Below, one piece after another: positions 19,062 to 26,575 of a stretch of 27,675 bases of DNA (position 1 is its first letter; each line of letters opens with the position of its first letter). Position numbers and translations under genes: made by a program. Source of the stretch: an uncultured Clostridia bacterium. GTDB lineage: Bacteria; Bacillota_A; Clostridia; TANB77; CAG-508. The notes below the pieces were generated by a model that saw only the letters and a program-made list of their open reading frames with translations, was not told where the DNA came from and searched no databases. The stretch is taken from positions 1 to 27,675 of the forward strand of contig CANPZA010000003.1 of NCBI GenBank assembly GCA_947588915.1, in the 5' to 3' direction.

Positions 19062-20904
19062 AATAAAAAATAATAAAGACAAAAAAATAAAAAAATTAGA
19101 CTTTGAAGAGGGGATAGTTACAGATAAAGATAAAATAGCACCATCATATATAAGCATTGAAAATCCAAGATATATGGAAATAGATAATTTATATTATGCA
19201 GGTTTAATAGTAGTTAATTACTATAGAGAACAAACAGATATATTATTAAAAAGTTTAATTGAAACTAACATTAATATGAATATTTCTATTTTTTATGAAA
19301 AGCAGGATAGCTATAAAACAATTAAAGATTTAACATATCATATAGGAAATGTAGGAGTTGAATTAAAAGAAAGTAATCAAAATAGGGAAGATATTGATAT
19401 AGCAGCATTTACATATAATGATGCAAAATATATAAGAAAAGAAATACAAGTAAATAATGAAGATATTTATTTTTTATATATTTATATAAATATTTATTCT
19501 GAAGATATAAAAGAATTAGAATATTATTTAAATAAAATAGAAGGAATAACACAAAGTAAGGGAATGCAAACTAGAAGAGCAAATTTTAGACAAGAGGAAG
19601 TATTCTTTAGTTGTATGCCAATAGATGAAAATCCAATAATTATAAAAAATGTTGCTAAAAGAAATATTTTAACATCTGGATTAATTGCAACATATCCTTT
19701 TATATCTTCAACAATTTTTGATGATGAAGGTATTTTTATAGGAACAAATATATATAATGATTCTTTAGTTTTTATAGATAGATATAATACAGAAAAATAT
19801 AAAAATGCAAATATTTGTATATTTGGAACAAGTGGAGCAGGAAAATCTTTTTATACAAAACTTTTAATAATAAGATATAGATTAATTGGTATTAAACAAT
19901 ATATTATAGATCCAGAAAGAGAATATAACAAATTATGCAAGGAATTAAATGGAACACATATAAAAATAGGACCTAATTCTAATACTTATATAAATGTATT
20001 AGATATAAGAAAAGAAAGTCTAGAAGAAGGAGAAACAGGATATCTAGCAACAAAAATTGGAAAATTAATAGGATTTTTTAATTTAGTATTTGGAGAACTT
20101 AATGAAGAAGAAAAAGCTATAATAGAAGAAAAATTAATAGAAACTTATAAAATAAAGGGGATTACTTTTGATGATGATAGTTTATATAAAACAAATAATG
20201 AAAAAATATTAGGTAGAGAGTTCAAAAATTCAAAAGATATGCCAATATTAGAAGATTTGTATAATATTTTAGGAAAAGATGAAAAGACTAAAAAATTTCA
20301 GACAAAATTAATTCCTTTTGTTAAAGGTTCTATGAAATTTTTTAATAATTATTCAAATATTGAATTCGAAAATGATTTAATAGTTGCTGATATATATGAT
20401 TTAGGAGAAGATAATTTAAAATATGGAATGTATCTTTTTACAGATAGTTTTTGGGATAAAATTAAAGAAAATAGAAATGAGAAAAAAGCAATTTATTTAG
20501 ATGAGATATGGAGATTAATTGGTGTTACTTCAAATAAAGAGGTGGCAAGTTTTATTTATAAAATATTTAAAACAATAAGAAAATATGGTGGAAGTAGTGT
20601 TGCAATTACACAAGATATTTCAGATATATTTAGTTTAGAAGGGGGGATTTATGGAAAAAGTATTTTAAATAATTCAAGTATAAAAACATTTTTTGCATTA
20701 GAGGAAGAAAATATTAAGATATTATCAGAATTTACAAATTTATCTGAAAAAGAAAAAGTAGAAATAAAATCTTTAAAAAGAGGAGAATGTCTAATGTTTG
20801 TTGGAGATAATCATATTTTAACAAAAATAGAATGTTCAAATTTGGAAAAGGAAATATTAGAAGGTGATAAATTAAGAAATGAAAAAAATTATAACAGCAA
20901 TTGA
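19054..20904 (+). CDS. VirB4-family T4SS ATPase, probable ATA start
   Basis: VirB4/TrbE-type ATPase, the energy source for type IV secretion and conjugation at the membrane. From ATA 19054 it would have 616 aa. The central region has NISIFYEKQDSYKTIKDLTY and SKGMQTRRANFRQEE; Walker A GTSGAGKSFYTKL is at about 257-269, then IIDPEREY and, near 480, Walker B AIYLDEIWRLIG, followed by RKYGGSSVAITQDISD and LKRGECLMF. The ATG at 19174 would remove about 40 residues that look genuine (IAPSYISIENPRYMEI). A strong GGAGG at 19041-19045 has no ATG, GTG or TTG in frame behind it; ATA 19054 is 8 nt away. The gene overlaps its neighbours on both sides. Confidence 0.85.
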   Translation: MNKIKNNKDKKIKKLDFEEGIVTDKDKIAPSYISIENPRYMEIDNLYYAGLIVVNYYREQTDILLKSLIETNINMNISIFYEKQDSYKTIKDLTYHIGNVGVELKESNQNREDIDIAAFTYNDAKYIRKEIQVNNEDIYFLYIYINIYSEDIKELEYYLNKIEGITQSKGMQTRRANFRQEEVFFSCMPIDENPIIIKNVAKRNILTSGLIATYPFISSTIFDDEGIFIGTNIYNDSLVFIDRYNTEKYKNANICIFGTSGAGKSFYTKLLIIRYRLIGIKQYIIDPEREYNKLCKELNGTHIKIGPNSNTYINVLDIRKESLEEGETGYLATKIGKLIGFFNLVFGELNEEEKAIIEEKLIETYKIKGITFDDDSLYKTNNEKILGREFKNSKDMPILEDLYNILGKDEKTKKFQTKLIPFVKGSMKFFNNYSNIEFENDLIVADIYDLGEDNLKYGMYLFTDSFWDKIKENRNEKKAIYLDEIWRLIGVTSNKEVASFIYKIFKTIRKYGGSSVAITQDISDIFSLEGGIYGKSILNNSSIKTFFALEEENIKILSEFTNLSEKEKVEIKSLKRGECLMFVGDNHILTKIECSNLEKEILEGDKLRNEKNYNSN

Positions 20905-22177
20905 TAATCCAAAATTAAATGAAGAATTAAAAAAAGAAAATAACTTTAAAATAATGTGTAAAGATATTCAATATAGAGAAGCAATTTTAGAAGTATTAGA
21001 AAAATACAAAAATATTGATATAATAATTATTAGTGAAAAAATAATAGGAGAAATTAGTTTTGATAAATTAATTGAAAATATAAAATTAATTAATGAAAAA
21101 ATAAAAATAATATTTATTCTTGAAACAGAAAATGATTATTTAGAAAAAATATTAATTAAAAATAATATAAAAGATATATATTATAATAGTAAAATTAATT
21201 TATTTGATCTTATAAAAATAATTAATAAAACAGAAATAAATATGGAAGAAGAAATTATTAAATTAAAAAAAATAATAAAAGAAAATAATATGAATTATAA
21301 TAAAATAAAAAATAATTATTCAAAAGAAGATACAGAAATAAAAAACAAAAAAATAGATAAAGAAAAATATTTAAATAATAAAAATACATATAAAAAAACA
21401 AAAATAATAACTTTTTTAGGTGGAAATAAAAGTGGTAAAAGTACAATATCTTTTGTTATTAGCCAATATTTATCTAGGATGAGATATAAGGTCTTATTAA
21501 TAGATGGAGATATGGAAAAACAAGATTTAAGTATTATTATAAAAGGATTTGAAAATAAGAAATTAAAAACATATAAAAATAATAATATAAATATAAAAAA
21601 ATATAATAATAATAATGAATTTAATTTTTTTGAGATAAAAAATATTTTAAAAATATTTACTAAGAAAATAAATGATAATTTCTATTTTTTTAATGGATTA
21701 AATATTTTATTAAATAATAAAAAATACAAAGATGAAAAAATAATAAAAAAAGAAATAAATATTTTTTTTGAAATAATTAAAAATAAATATAATTATATTA
21801 TTATTGATTTATCCAAAAATAATTTTAATAATATTAATAAAGAAATTTTAGAAAAAAGTAATTTAAATTTTTTAATTTCAGAAGCAAATATATTAGCTAT
21901 TAATGAAATAAATAATTTATTAAATTTTTATTTAAATAAATTAGAAATTAGAAAAGATAATTTACAAATAATTTTAAATAAAAATAATATTATTTCAATA
22001 AATAAAAATTTAGTATCTAATTTTTTAAAATTCAAAAATAAAATCCACATAATAAAAGAAAATAAATTTTTTTCTATTTTAATTAATGATTATTATAAAA
22101 TAAATATTTTATTAAAGAATAAAAATGTAAAAAAAGATATGTATAAAATAATTAAAGAAATAGAAAAACTTAAATAA
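20879..22177 (+). CDS. CpaE/MinD-like ATPase with receiver-like N-terminus
   Basis: Protein of 432 aa, overlapping virB4 by 26 nt. The first 110 residues look like a receiver-type fold without recognisable phosphorylation site (IDIIIISEKIIG, IKIIFILETENDYLE). A low-complexity Asn/Lys linker (about 120-175) leads to a MinD/ParA-type domain: deviant Walker A FLGGNKSGKSTISF (about 179-192), LLIDGDMEKQDLSI, and IIIDLSKNN in place of the usual IDxP motif. This layout resembles CpaE-like proteins that position pili or secretion systems; here it may localise or control the VirB4 ATPase. Base composition is even more AT-rich than its neighbours, with many Asn, Lys and Ile codons, suggesting drift. 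Function is inferred only. Confidence 0.65.
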   Translation: MKKIITAIDNPKLNEELKKENNFKIMCKDIQYREAILEVLEKYKNIDIIIISEKIIGEISFDKLIENIKLINEKIKIIFILETENDYLEKILIKNNIKDIYYNSKINLFDLIKIINKTEINMEEEIIKLKKIIKENNMNYNKIKNNYSKEDTEIKNKKIDKEKYLNNKNTYKKTKIITFLGGNKSGKSTISFVISQYLSRMRYKVLLIDGDMEKQDLSIIIKGFENKKLKTYKNNNINIKKYNNNNEFNFFEIKNILKIFTKKINDNFYFFNGLNILLNNKKYKDEKIIKKEINIFFEIIKNKYNYIIIDLSKNNFNNINKEILEKSNLNFLISEANILAINEINNLLNFYLNKLEIRKDNLQIILNKNNIISINKNLVSNFLKFKNKIHIIKENKFFSILINDYYKINILLKNKNVKKDMYKIIKEIEKLK

Positions 22178-22605
22178 ATAATAACAATTGGTATATTATA
22201 TATTGGATTAAACATTAATAATTATAAAAAATAAAATTGATAAAATCTTAGGCTTACAATAGATCTAGCTTTATAGAATGAAATATAAAATTTTAAAAAA
22301 TATCAAAAAACAAATTTACATAATTTTTAAAAAAGCAAGATATTACACGAAAAAGCTTACAGATTTTTACAAATAATAGAAATTTCTGGTAAATATTTTT
22401 TCTAATGAACAAAATAAAAAAATTTTAACGTGTTTTTGAAAAAAATATGAATAAAAATTAAATATAAAAATTTAACAAAGAAAGATTAAAGATTTAAACT
22501 AGCAAAAAGCTACGCAATTAAGGAAAAACAGAAAAATAGAAAAGCAAAATAAGGCTTAAAAAATGGTTTACATATATTAAAATATAAAAGAAAGAAGGAA
22601 TAATT
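22178..22605. other. Gene-free AT-rich region
   Basis: 428 bp without a supportable gene. A small hairpin TAGC-AAAAA-GCTA occurs near 22500 in CTAGCAAAAAGCTACGC; I examined it as a possible riboswitch core and did not accept it. No clear -35/-10 pair for the following gene was found. Confidence 0.4.
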
Positions 22606-23313
22606 ATGCAATTAAATAATGAAATTAATTTACAAAAGAATTTAACAAATGATAAACAAAAGAGCTTTTTAGAAACAACAATTGGAAAAACTATTAATAC
22701 AGCAATTGATATAGGCATAAGAGCTTTACTTCCTGATTTTGTGGAAGATCAGGTAATTAATATAAAAGATAATTTATTAGATTATGGATTAAAAGATGGT
22801 ATAAAAAAGACAATAGATGATGCAATTGATTTAGGTAAAAGTGCAATTGGAATAGTTACTGGAAATTTTGAAGATATTTCTCAAATGCAAAATGCTGTAA
22901 AAAATGGTGGATTAATAGATGGTGTTTCTTCTTTATTAGATACAGTAGTTGATAAAGTAAGAGATGCAGGACTAATTAATAGTAATGTTGCAAGAACTAT
23001 AAAACAAGGAAAAAATGTAATTTTAAATAATGTAGAAAATAATATAGAAAAAACATTTAATGATCAATATGAAACTATGGAGAATATAAATACATATATA
23101 AATAATTGGAAACAGTACTATAATGAAAAGAATTTTGATGGTATGCAAAAAGAATTTAATAGAATTGAAGATAAATTAGAAGATATTGCCCCAATTGAAA
23201 AGACAATTAATGAAGCAAGAAATATAGGAGTATTACATAATTTAATTAAAAATAATGGTCATGATTTTAATTTAACTCAAGAACAATTGAATTTAGTAGA
23301 AAAATTAAATTAG
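22606..23313 (+). CDS. Unknown helical protein of 235 aa
   Basis: I do not recognise this protein. Start ATG follows AGAAAGAAGGAATAATT. No signal peptide or strong membrane segment is seen. It is predicted helical, with repeated amphipathic segments such as TIGKTINTAIDIGIRALL and DGIKKTIDDAIDLGKSAIG, which share a (T)I-x-x-AID-(I/L)G pattern about 65 residues apart, and a third weaker copy LIDGVSSLLDTVVDKV. A charged C-terminal half (about 150-235) ends FNLTQEQLNLVEKLN. Amphipathic repeats suggest membrane-surface association or self-assembly, but this is speculation. It is separate from the T4SS operon and convergent with the Xre regulator, sharing a terminator. Confidence 0.7.
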   Translation: MQLNNEINLQKNLTNDKQKSFLETTIGKTINTAIDIGIRALLPDFVEDQVINIKDNLLDYGLKDGIKKTIDDAIDLGKSAIGIVTGNFEDISQMQNAVKNGGLIDGVSSLLDTVVDKVRDAGLINSNVARTIKQGKNVILNNVENNIEKTFNDQYETMENINTYINNWKQYYNEKNFDGMQKEFNRIEDKLEDIAPIEKTINEARNIGVLHNLIKNNGHDFNLTQEQLNLVEKLN

Positions 23314-23355
23314 ATATATTATAAAAATATCACATAATTATTAATTAAAAAAAAT

Positions 23356-23377
23356 AAAAAGGTTGATTTACCTTTTT
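23356..23377. terminator. Bidirectional terminator
   Basis: AAAAAGGT (23356-23363) and ACCTTTTT (23370-23377) form an 8-bp stem with T-runs in both directions between convergent genes; it overlaps the stop of the Xre gene. Confidence 0.75.
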
Positions 23378-23726
23378 ATAATTTATTTTTATAAGTTTTA
23401 AAAAAAGTATTAGAGCAATTTATAATTTCATAGAAATACTTAATATTTGTTTCTGAACTTTTTGATAATATTCTATTTATTTTATCTATCATTGAGTTAT
23501 TTGATGTATTACCAAATAGAATATAATCTGTTGAAGAACCTGTGAATGAAACTATTTTACAAAGTGTTTTTAAGCTAAGAGAGCGTTCACCTCTTTCTAT
23601 TTGTCCTAAAAACACATCTGATATATCTATCATCTCAGAAAATTTTTCTCTATTCATTTTTAATTCTTTTCTAATTTTTCTAATTCTTTCTCCAACATCT
23701 ATGTTATTAGGTATATTTTCTTCCAT
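23376..23726 (-). CDS. Xre-family HTH transcriptional regulator
   Basis: Protein of 116 aa. Residues about 12-70 form an HTH_3 domain: VGERIRKIRKELKMNREKF, then SEMIDISDVFLGQIERGERS with the recognition helix, and LCKIVSFTGSSTDYILFG, the common end of SinR/phage-repressor-like domains. The C-terminal 40 residues are helical and may dimerise. GGAGG is 8 nt upstream of the ATG. It is a lone regulator without a recognisable toxin or phage partner beside it; the target is unknown. Confidence 0.85.
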   Translation of the reverse strand: MEENIPNNIDVGERIRKIRKELKMNREKFSEMIDISDVFLGQIERGERSLSLKTLCKIVSFTGSSTDYILFGNTSNNSMIDKINRILSKSSETNIKYFYEIINCSNTFFKTYKNKL

Positions 23727-24201
23727 TATAAAACCTCCAAAATATATAAATTATTATATAATAAAAAGCGACCAGAACTAACATGCACAAAGAGATAATA
23801 AAATATATGCTAAAAGCATATTTATTCAAAATAGTTATAGTATAAATTTAATATACATTATTTGTTAATTTTGTAAATGGCGAATATATTGAAAAATAAA
23901 TAGATTTATAAAATATTCAAAGAAAGAATGATATATATAAGAATTGCTATAATTAAAATAGATTGAAATTAAAATATAATAATAATTAAAAATAATAAAT
24001 AAGTTAAAACAGGCTATATTTAGGAGAATATCTTATAAATTTAAGAATCAAATAGAAAATGAATATAATATAAATATCACAATTATGTTACATGTTAAAT
24101 AAATATTAAAAATGAAAAAATTCTATGTTAAAATGCAATATAAAGAAGTAAAGCAAAAATTACATAATTCGTATAAACAAAAGAATGAAAGGGAAAAGAA
24201 G
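23727..24201. other. Gene-free AT-rich region
   Basis: 475 bp between the Xre gene and the prepilin-like gene. An open frame begins at 24112, but its first 30 residues (lysine-rich) do not look like part of the pilin. No promoter, RNA or repeat is convincingly visible. Confidence 0.35.
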
Positions 24202-24414
24202 ATGGAAAGAAAAATAAGGAAAAATAAAGGAATAACTTTAATTGCATTAATAATAATAATAATTGTACTATTAATATTATCTACAATAACAATTATAGCT
24301 TTAATGGGAGATGAAGGAATACTAAAACAAGTGATAAAAGCAGGAGAGGAAACGAACAGAGTAAATGTGGAAGAACAAATAAAATTAGTAGTATTGTATG
24401 GAACTTATGCTTAG
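24202..24414 (+). CDS. Miniature prepilin-like protein
   Basis: Seventy residues from ATG 24202, preceded by GAAAGGGAAAAGAAG. The N-terminus RKIRKNKGITLIALIIIIIV is a class III (type IV prepilin) signal: a basic leader, the cleavage site after KG, and a hydrophobic helix. The +5 position is Ala rather than Glu, common in pilin-like proteins of gut Clostridia. After the helix comes GDEGILKQVIKAGEETNRVNVEEQIKL and an abrupt stop; relatives usually carry a larger globular domain. It is either a truncated relic or a minimal pseudopilin. No prepilin peptidase or pilus ATPase is nearby, though a VirB4/CpaE pair lies 2 kb upstream. Confidence 0.6.
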   Translation: MERKIRKNKGITLIALIIIIIVLLILSTITIIALMGDEGILKQVIKAGEETNRVNVEEQIKLVVLYGTYA

Positions 24415-24522
24415 TTAAATAATATTAAATTAAAACAAAAAACAGTAAAAATTATCTTTTAATTATTGAATAAAAAAATTTATTTAGAAAATAATAAATA
24501 AAAAATAAAAAGGGGAATCGAT

Positions 24523-24807
24523 TTGAAAGAAATAAAAGATAAAGACATAATAGAATTAATTTATAGTGCAGAAGGAAACATCTTAGATGAGAAAATAAAG
24601 CAAGTAAATAAAAGGATAAAAGAAAAATTAAAAGACATAAACATTGAAGAAATTTTAAAAAATACAACTCAATTAGAAGAACTAAAAAAAGCTTTTGATA
24701 TAATAGAAGAGAATTATAGTATAAAAATATCACAATATAATAAAGAATTTTACAGACAAGGCTTTATAGATGGTGTAAATTTAATAATAAATTGTATAAA
24801 AGAATAA
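24523..24807 (+). CDS. Small protein of unknown function
   Basis: Protein of 94 aa from TTG 24523, preceded by AAGGGG at 7 nt. It is charged and helical, probably coiled coil at about 20-60, with a C-terminal FYRQGFIDGVNLIINCIKE. That ending resembles small Clostridia proteins of the DUF6809 type, but I am not sure. It is followed by a good terminator, which supports a real gene. Confidence 0.55.
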   Translation: MKEIKDKDIIELIYSAEGNILDEKIKQVNKRIKEKLKDINIEEILKNTTQLEELKKAFDIIEENYSIKISQYNKEFYRQGFIDGVNLIINCIKE

Positions 24808-24830
24808 AGGACAATAACTGTCCTCTTTTT
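24808..24830 (+). terminator. Rho-independent terminator
   Basis: AGGACA (24808-24813), 5-nt loop, TGTCCT (24819-24824), then CTTTTT. Confidence 0.8.
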
Positions 24831-25021
24831 AATAATTGTAAATAATTTCCAAAAAAAACATTGACAATTTCTAAAAAAAATAGTAACATAATTAAGGAAG
24901 TTAAATCAAAAATTTATATTCTAAAAAGTTTTAAATTCTAAAAAATTCAAAAAAGAAAAAGTCAAAATAAAAATAAAAGGAAAGATAATATAAAATCAGA
25001 ATATTTACTTTTAAATAAATA

Positions 25022-25050
25022 TTGACATATGAAGAAAAACAATATAAAAT
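25022..25050 (+). promoter_or_regulatory. Promoter of the Rpn-family gene
   Basis: TTGACA (25022-25027), 17-bp spacer, TAAAAT (25045-25050), followed by AAGGAGG and the TTG start at 25069. A second TTGACA lies at 24861-24866 with a poor -10. Confidence 0.7.
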
Positions 25051-25068
25051 AAAAAAGGAGGATAAAAA

Positions 25069-26048
25069 TTGAAATATATAACTTATGAAGATTATATTAA
25101 ATACATAAGAATTTCAAGTGTAGCAGAAGAGAATGAAAAATATGAATATATAGAATATCCAGAAGATGAAATATATGATAAAAAAAAGATAAAAAAAATA
25201 GACAAAATTCATGATAAAATGTTTAAAAAGATTTTAAATAGGAAAAATGAGATAACAAAATTTTTAAATAACTTTTTAAAAATAGAAAAACAAATAAAAG
25301 AAAATGAATTAGTTCAATGTTCAACAGAATTTATAACAAAAAACTATAGGGAAAAACATTTAGATTTATTGTATAAATTAAAGTACAAGTCGGTTTATTT
25401 TTTAATAGAGCATCAAAGTACAGTAGATAAAAAAATGATTGAAAGAATAGGCAATTATGTTGGAGAAATAATGAGGAAAGAAGAAAAAGATGGAAAATAT
25501 CCAATAGTAGTACCAATAGTAATATATACAGGATTTCAAAAATGGAATGTAGAAACAAATTTTAAGAAAAAACAATATAACGAAATAGGATATGAAAAGT
25601 ATAAAATAAGTTTAGAATATAATTTGATTGAAACTGGAAAATATACATTTAAAGAATTACTAGAAGAGAAAACATTATTTGGATGCATAATGATAATGGA
25701 AAAATGTAGAACAGTAAAAAACTAAATGAGCAATTAATAAAAATAGTTGAAAACATAGAAAAGCAAGAAGAAAAAGAAATATTAGCAGAAATAATAGATA
25801 ATATATTAGCAAATAAAATAGGAAAGGAAAAGGCAGAAAAATTGATAAAAAAATTAAATGAAAGAGAGGAAATTGGTATGAGCCCATTAACAAAAATGTT
25901 ATTAGATTTAGAGTACAAAGGAAAAAAAGAAGGAATAATAAGTATAGCAAAAAAAATGATAGAAAGAAAAATCGCAACAACTGAAATATCAGAAATAACA
26001 GGACTATCAAAAGAAGAATTAGAAAAACTAGCTAAAAACCAAGTTTAA
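25069..26048 (+). CDS. Rpn-family nuclease/putative transposase, with -1 frameshift
   Basis: Rpn (recombination-promoting nuclease, PF04754) family. TTG 25069 follows AAGGAGG at 6 nt. The PD-(D/E)XK core is visible: HDKMFKKILNRKNEITKFL (about 48-66), KHLDLLYKLK with the catalytic Asp, and FLIEHQS (ExQ). The first frame ends with TAA at 25723-25725. The natural C-terminal part (KLNEQLIKIVENIEKQEEKE to EELEKLAKNQV) continues in the -1 frame to 26048, giving 326 aa, a normal length. The join is A AAA AAC followed at once by TAA, a canonical -1 slippery heptamer; a one-base loss from a run of A's would look the same. The core nuclease domain lies wholly before the break, so the short form may act alone. 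Confidence 0.85.
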
Positions 26049-26064
26049 CTTATCTAGGCAAGAA

Positions 26065-26090
26065 ATCTCCTACCTCTAAGGTAGAGAGAT
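26065..26090. repeat. Hairpin at the IS605 left end
   Basis: ATCTC-CTACCT, 3-nt loop, AGGTAG-A-GAGAT: an 11-bp stem with one bulged A. Short imperfect palindromes near the ends are what TnpA recognises in this family. It could alternatively be a terminator of the Rpn gene or the 3' remnant of another tnpB element. Confidence 0.6.
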
Positions 26091-26107
26091 GAATTGAAAT
26101 TTCTATG

Positions 26108-26136
26108 TTGACATATTGTAAAAAATGTATTATTAT
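26108..26136 (+). promoter_or_regulatory. Promoter upstream of tnpA
   Basis: TTGACA (26108-26113), 17-bp spacer, TATTAT (26131-26136). The tnpA ATG at 26175 has no recognisable ribosome site. Confidence 0.65.
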
Positions 26137-26174
26137 GTGTTCAGTTCGAGTAAATAACAAAATAGATTTTCTTT

Positions 26175-26575
26175 ATGAAACTAGATAGTAATGCACATTC
26201 AGTATTTTTGTTACATTATCATCTTATGCTTGTAGTAAAATATCGTAGAAAAGTATTTGATAATAGTATATCAAAACGTGCAAAAGAAATTTTCGAGTAT
26301 ATTGCACCTAATTACAATATTGCATTACAAGAATGGAATCATGATAAAGATTATGTTCATATACTTTTAAAAGCACATCTAAAAACTGCGATTAGCAAAT
26401 TCATAAATGCATATAAAGTGCAAGTAGTAGACTTCTGAAAAAAGAATTCCCACAAATACGCAAAAGGTTATGGAAAGAAAAATTTTGGAGTCAGAGTTTT
26501 TGTTTGCTCACAATAGGGGGAGCACCTATAGAGATAATAAAAAAATATATAGAAAGTCAAGGTGAAAGCGATTGA
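26175..26575 (+). pseudogene. tnpA: Broken Y1 transposase TnpA
   Basis: The IS200/IS605 single-strand transposase, normally about 133 aa. The first frame (87 aa) runs MKLDSNAHSVFLLHYHLMLV and then KYRRKV; the nucleophile partner motif, normally HUH within DHVH, reads DYVH, so the first metal-binding His is Tyr. Near 26415-26417 one A of an expected AAAA is missing (TATAAAGTGCAAG), shifting the frame to an early TGA at 26436-26438. In the restored frame the rest continues KKEFPQIRKRLWKEKFWSQS to GGAPIEIIKKYIESQG, which carries the catalytic Tyr, and ends at TGA 26573-26575, overlapping the tnpB TTG. The enzyme should be dead on two counts. Confidence 0.85.

Noticed and set aside
22490..22530. 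Possible c-di-GMP-like riboswitch core (AGCAAAAAGCTACGCAA)
   Set aside because: Only a four-base hairpin and a loose likeness; no P1 or second helical arm with the receptor could be built.
24112..24201. N-terminal extension of the prepilin-like protein
   Set aside because: The extension is a lysine-rich stretch not found on prepilin leaders; ATG 24202 has a better ribosome site and leader length.
24452..24733. Leucine-rich minus-strand frame opposite the 94-aa gene
   Set aside because: Reverse of Lys/Glu-rich coding sequence yields spurious Leu/Phe-rich frames; similar shadows lie at 21258-21446, 25331-25558 and 25675-26010.
25842..26048. Separate small gene from TTG 25842
   Set aside because: It is the in-frame tail of the Rpn-family protein; an internal start is possible but has no clear ribosome site.
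26411..26438. tnpA break as a fourth T-CGG recoding site
   Set aside because: It is a loss of an A in an A-run, not an inserted C, and no CGG is present; it fits ordinary decay.
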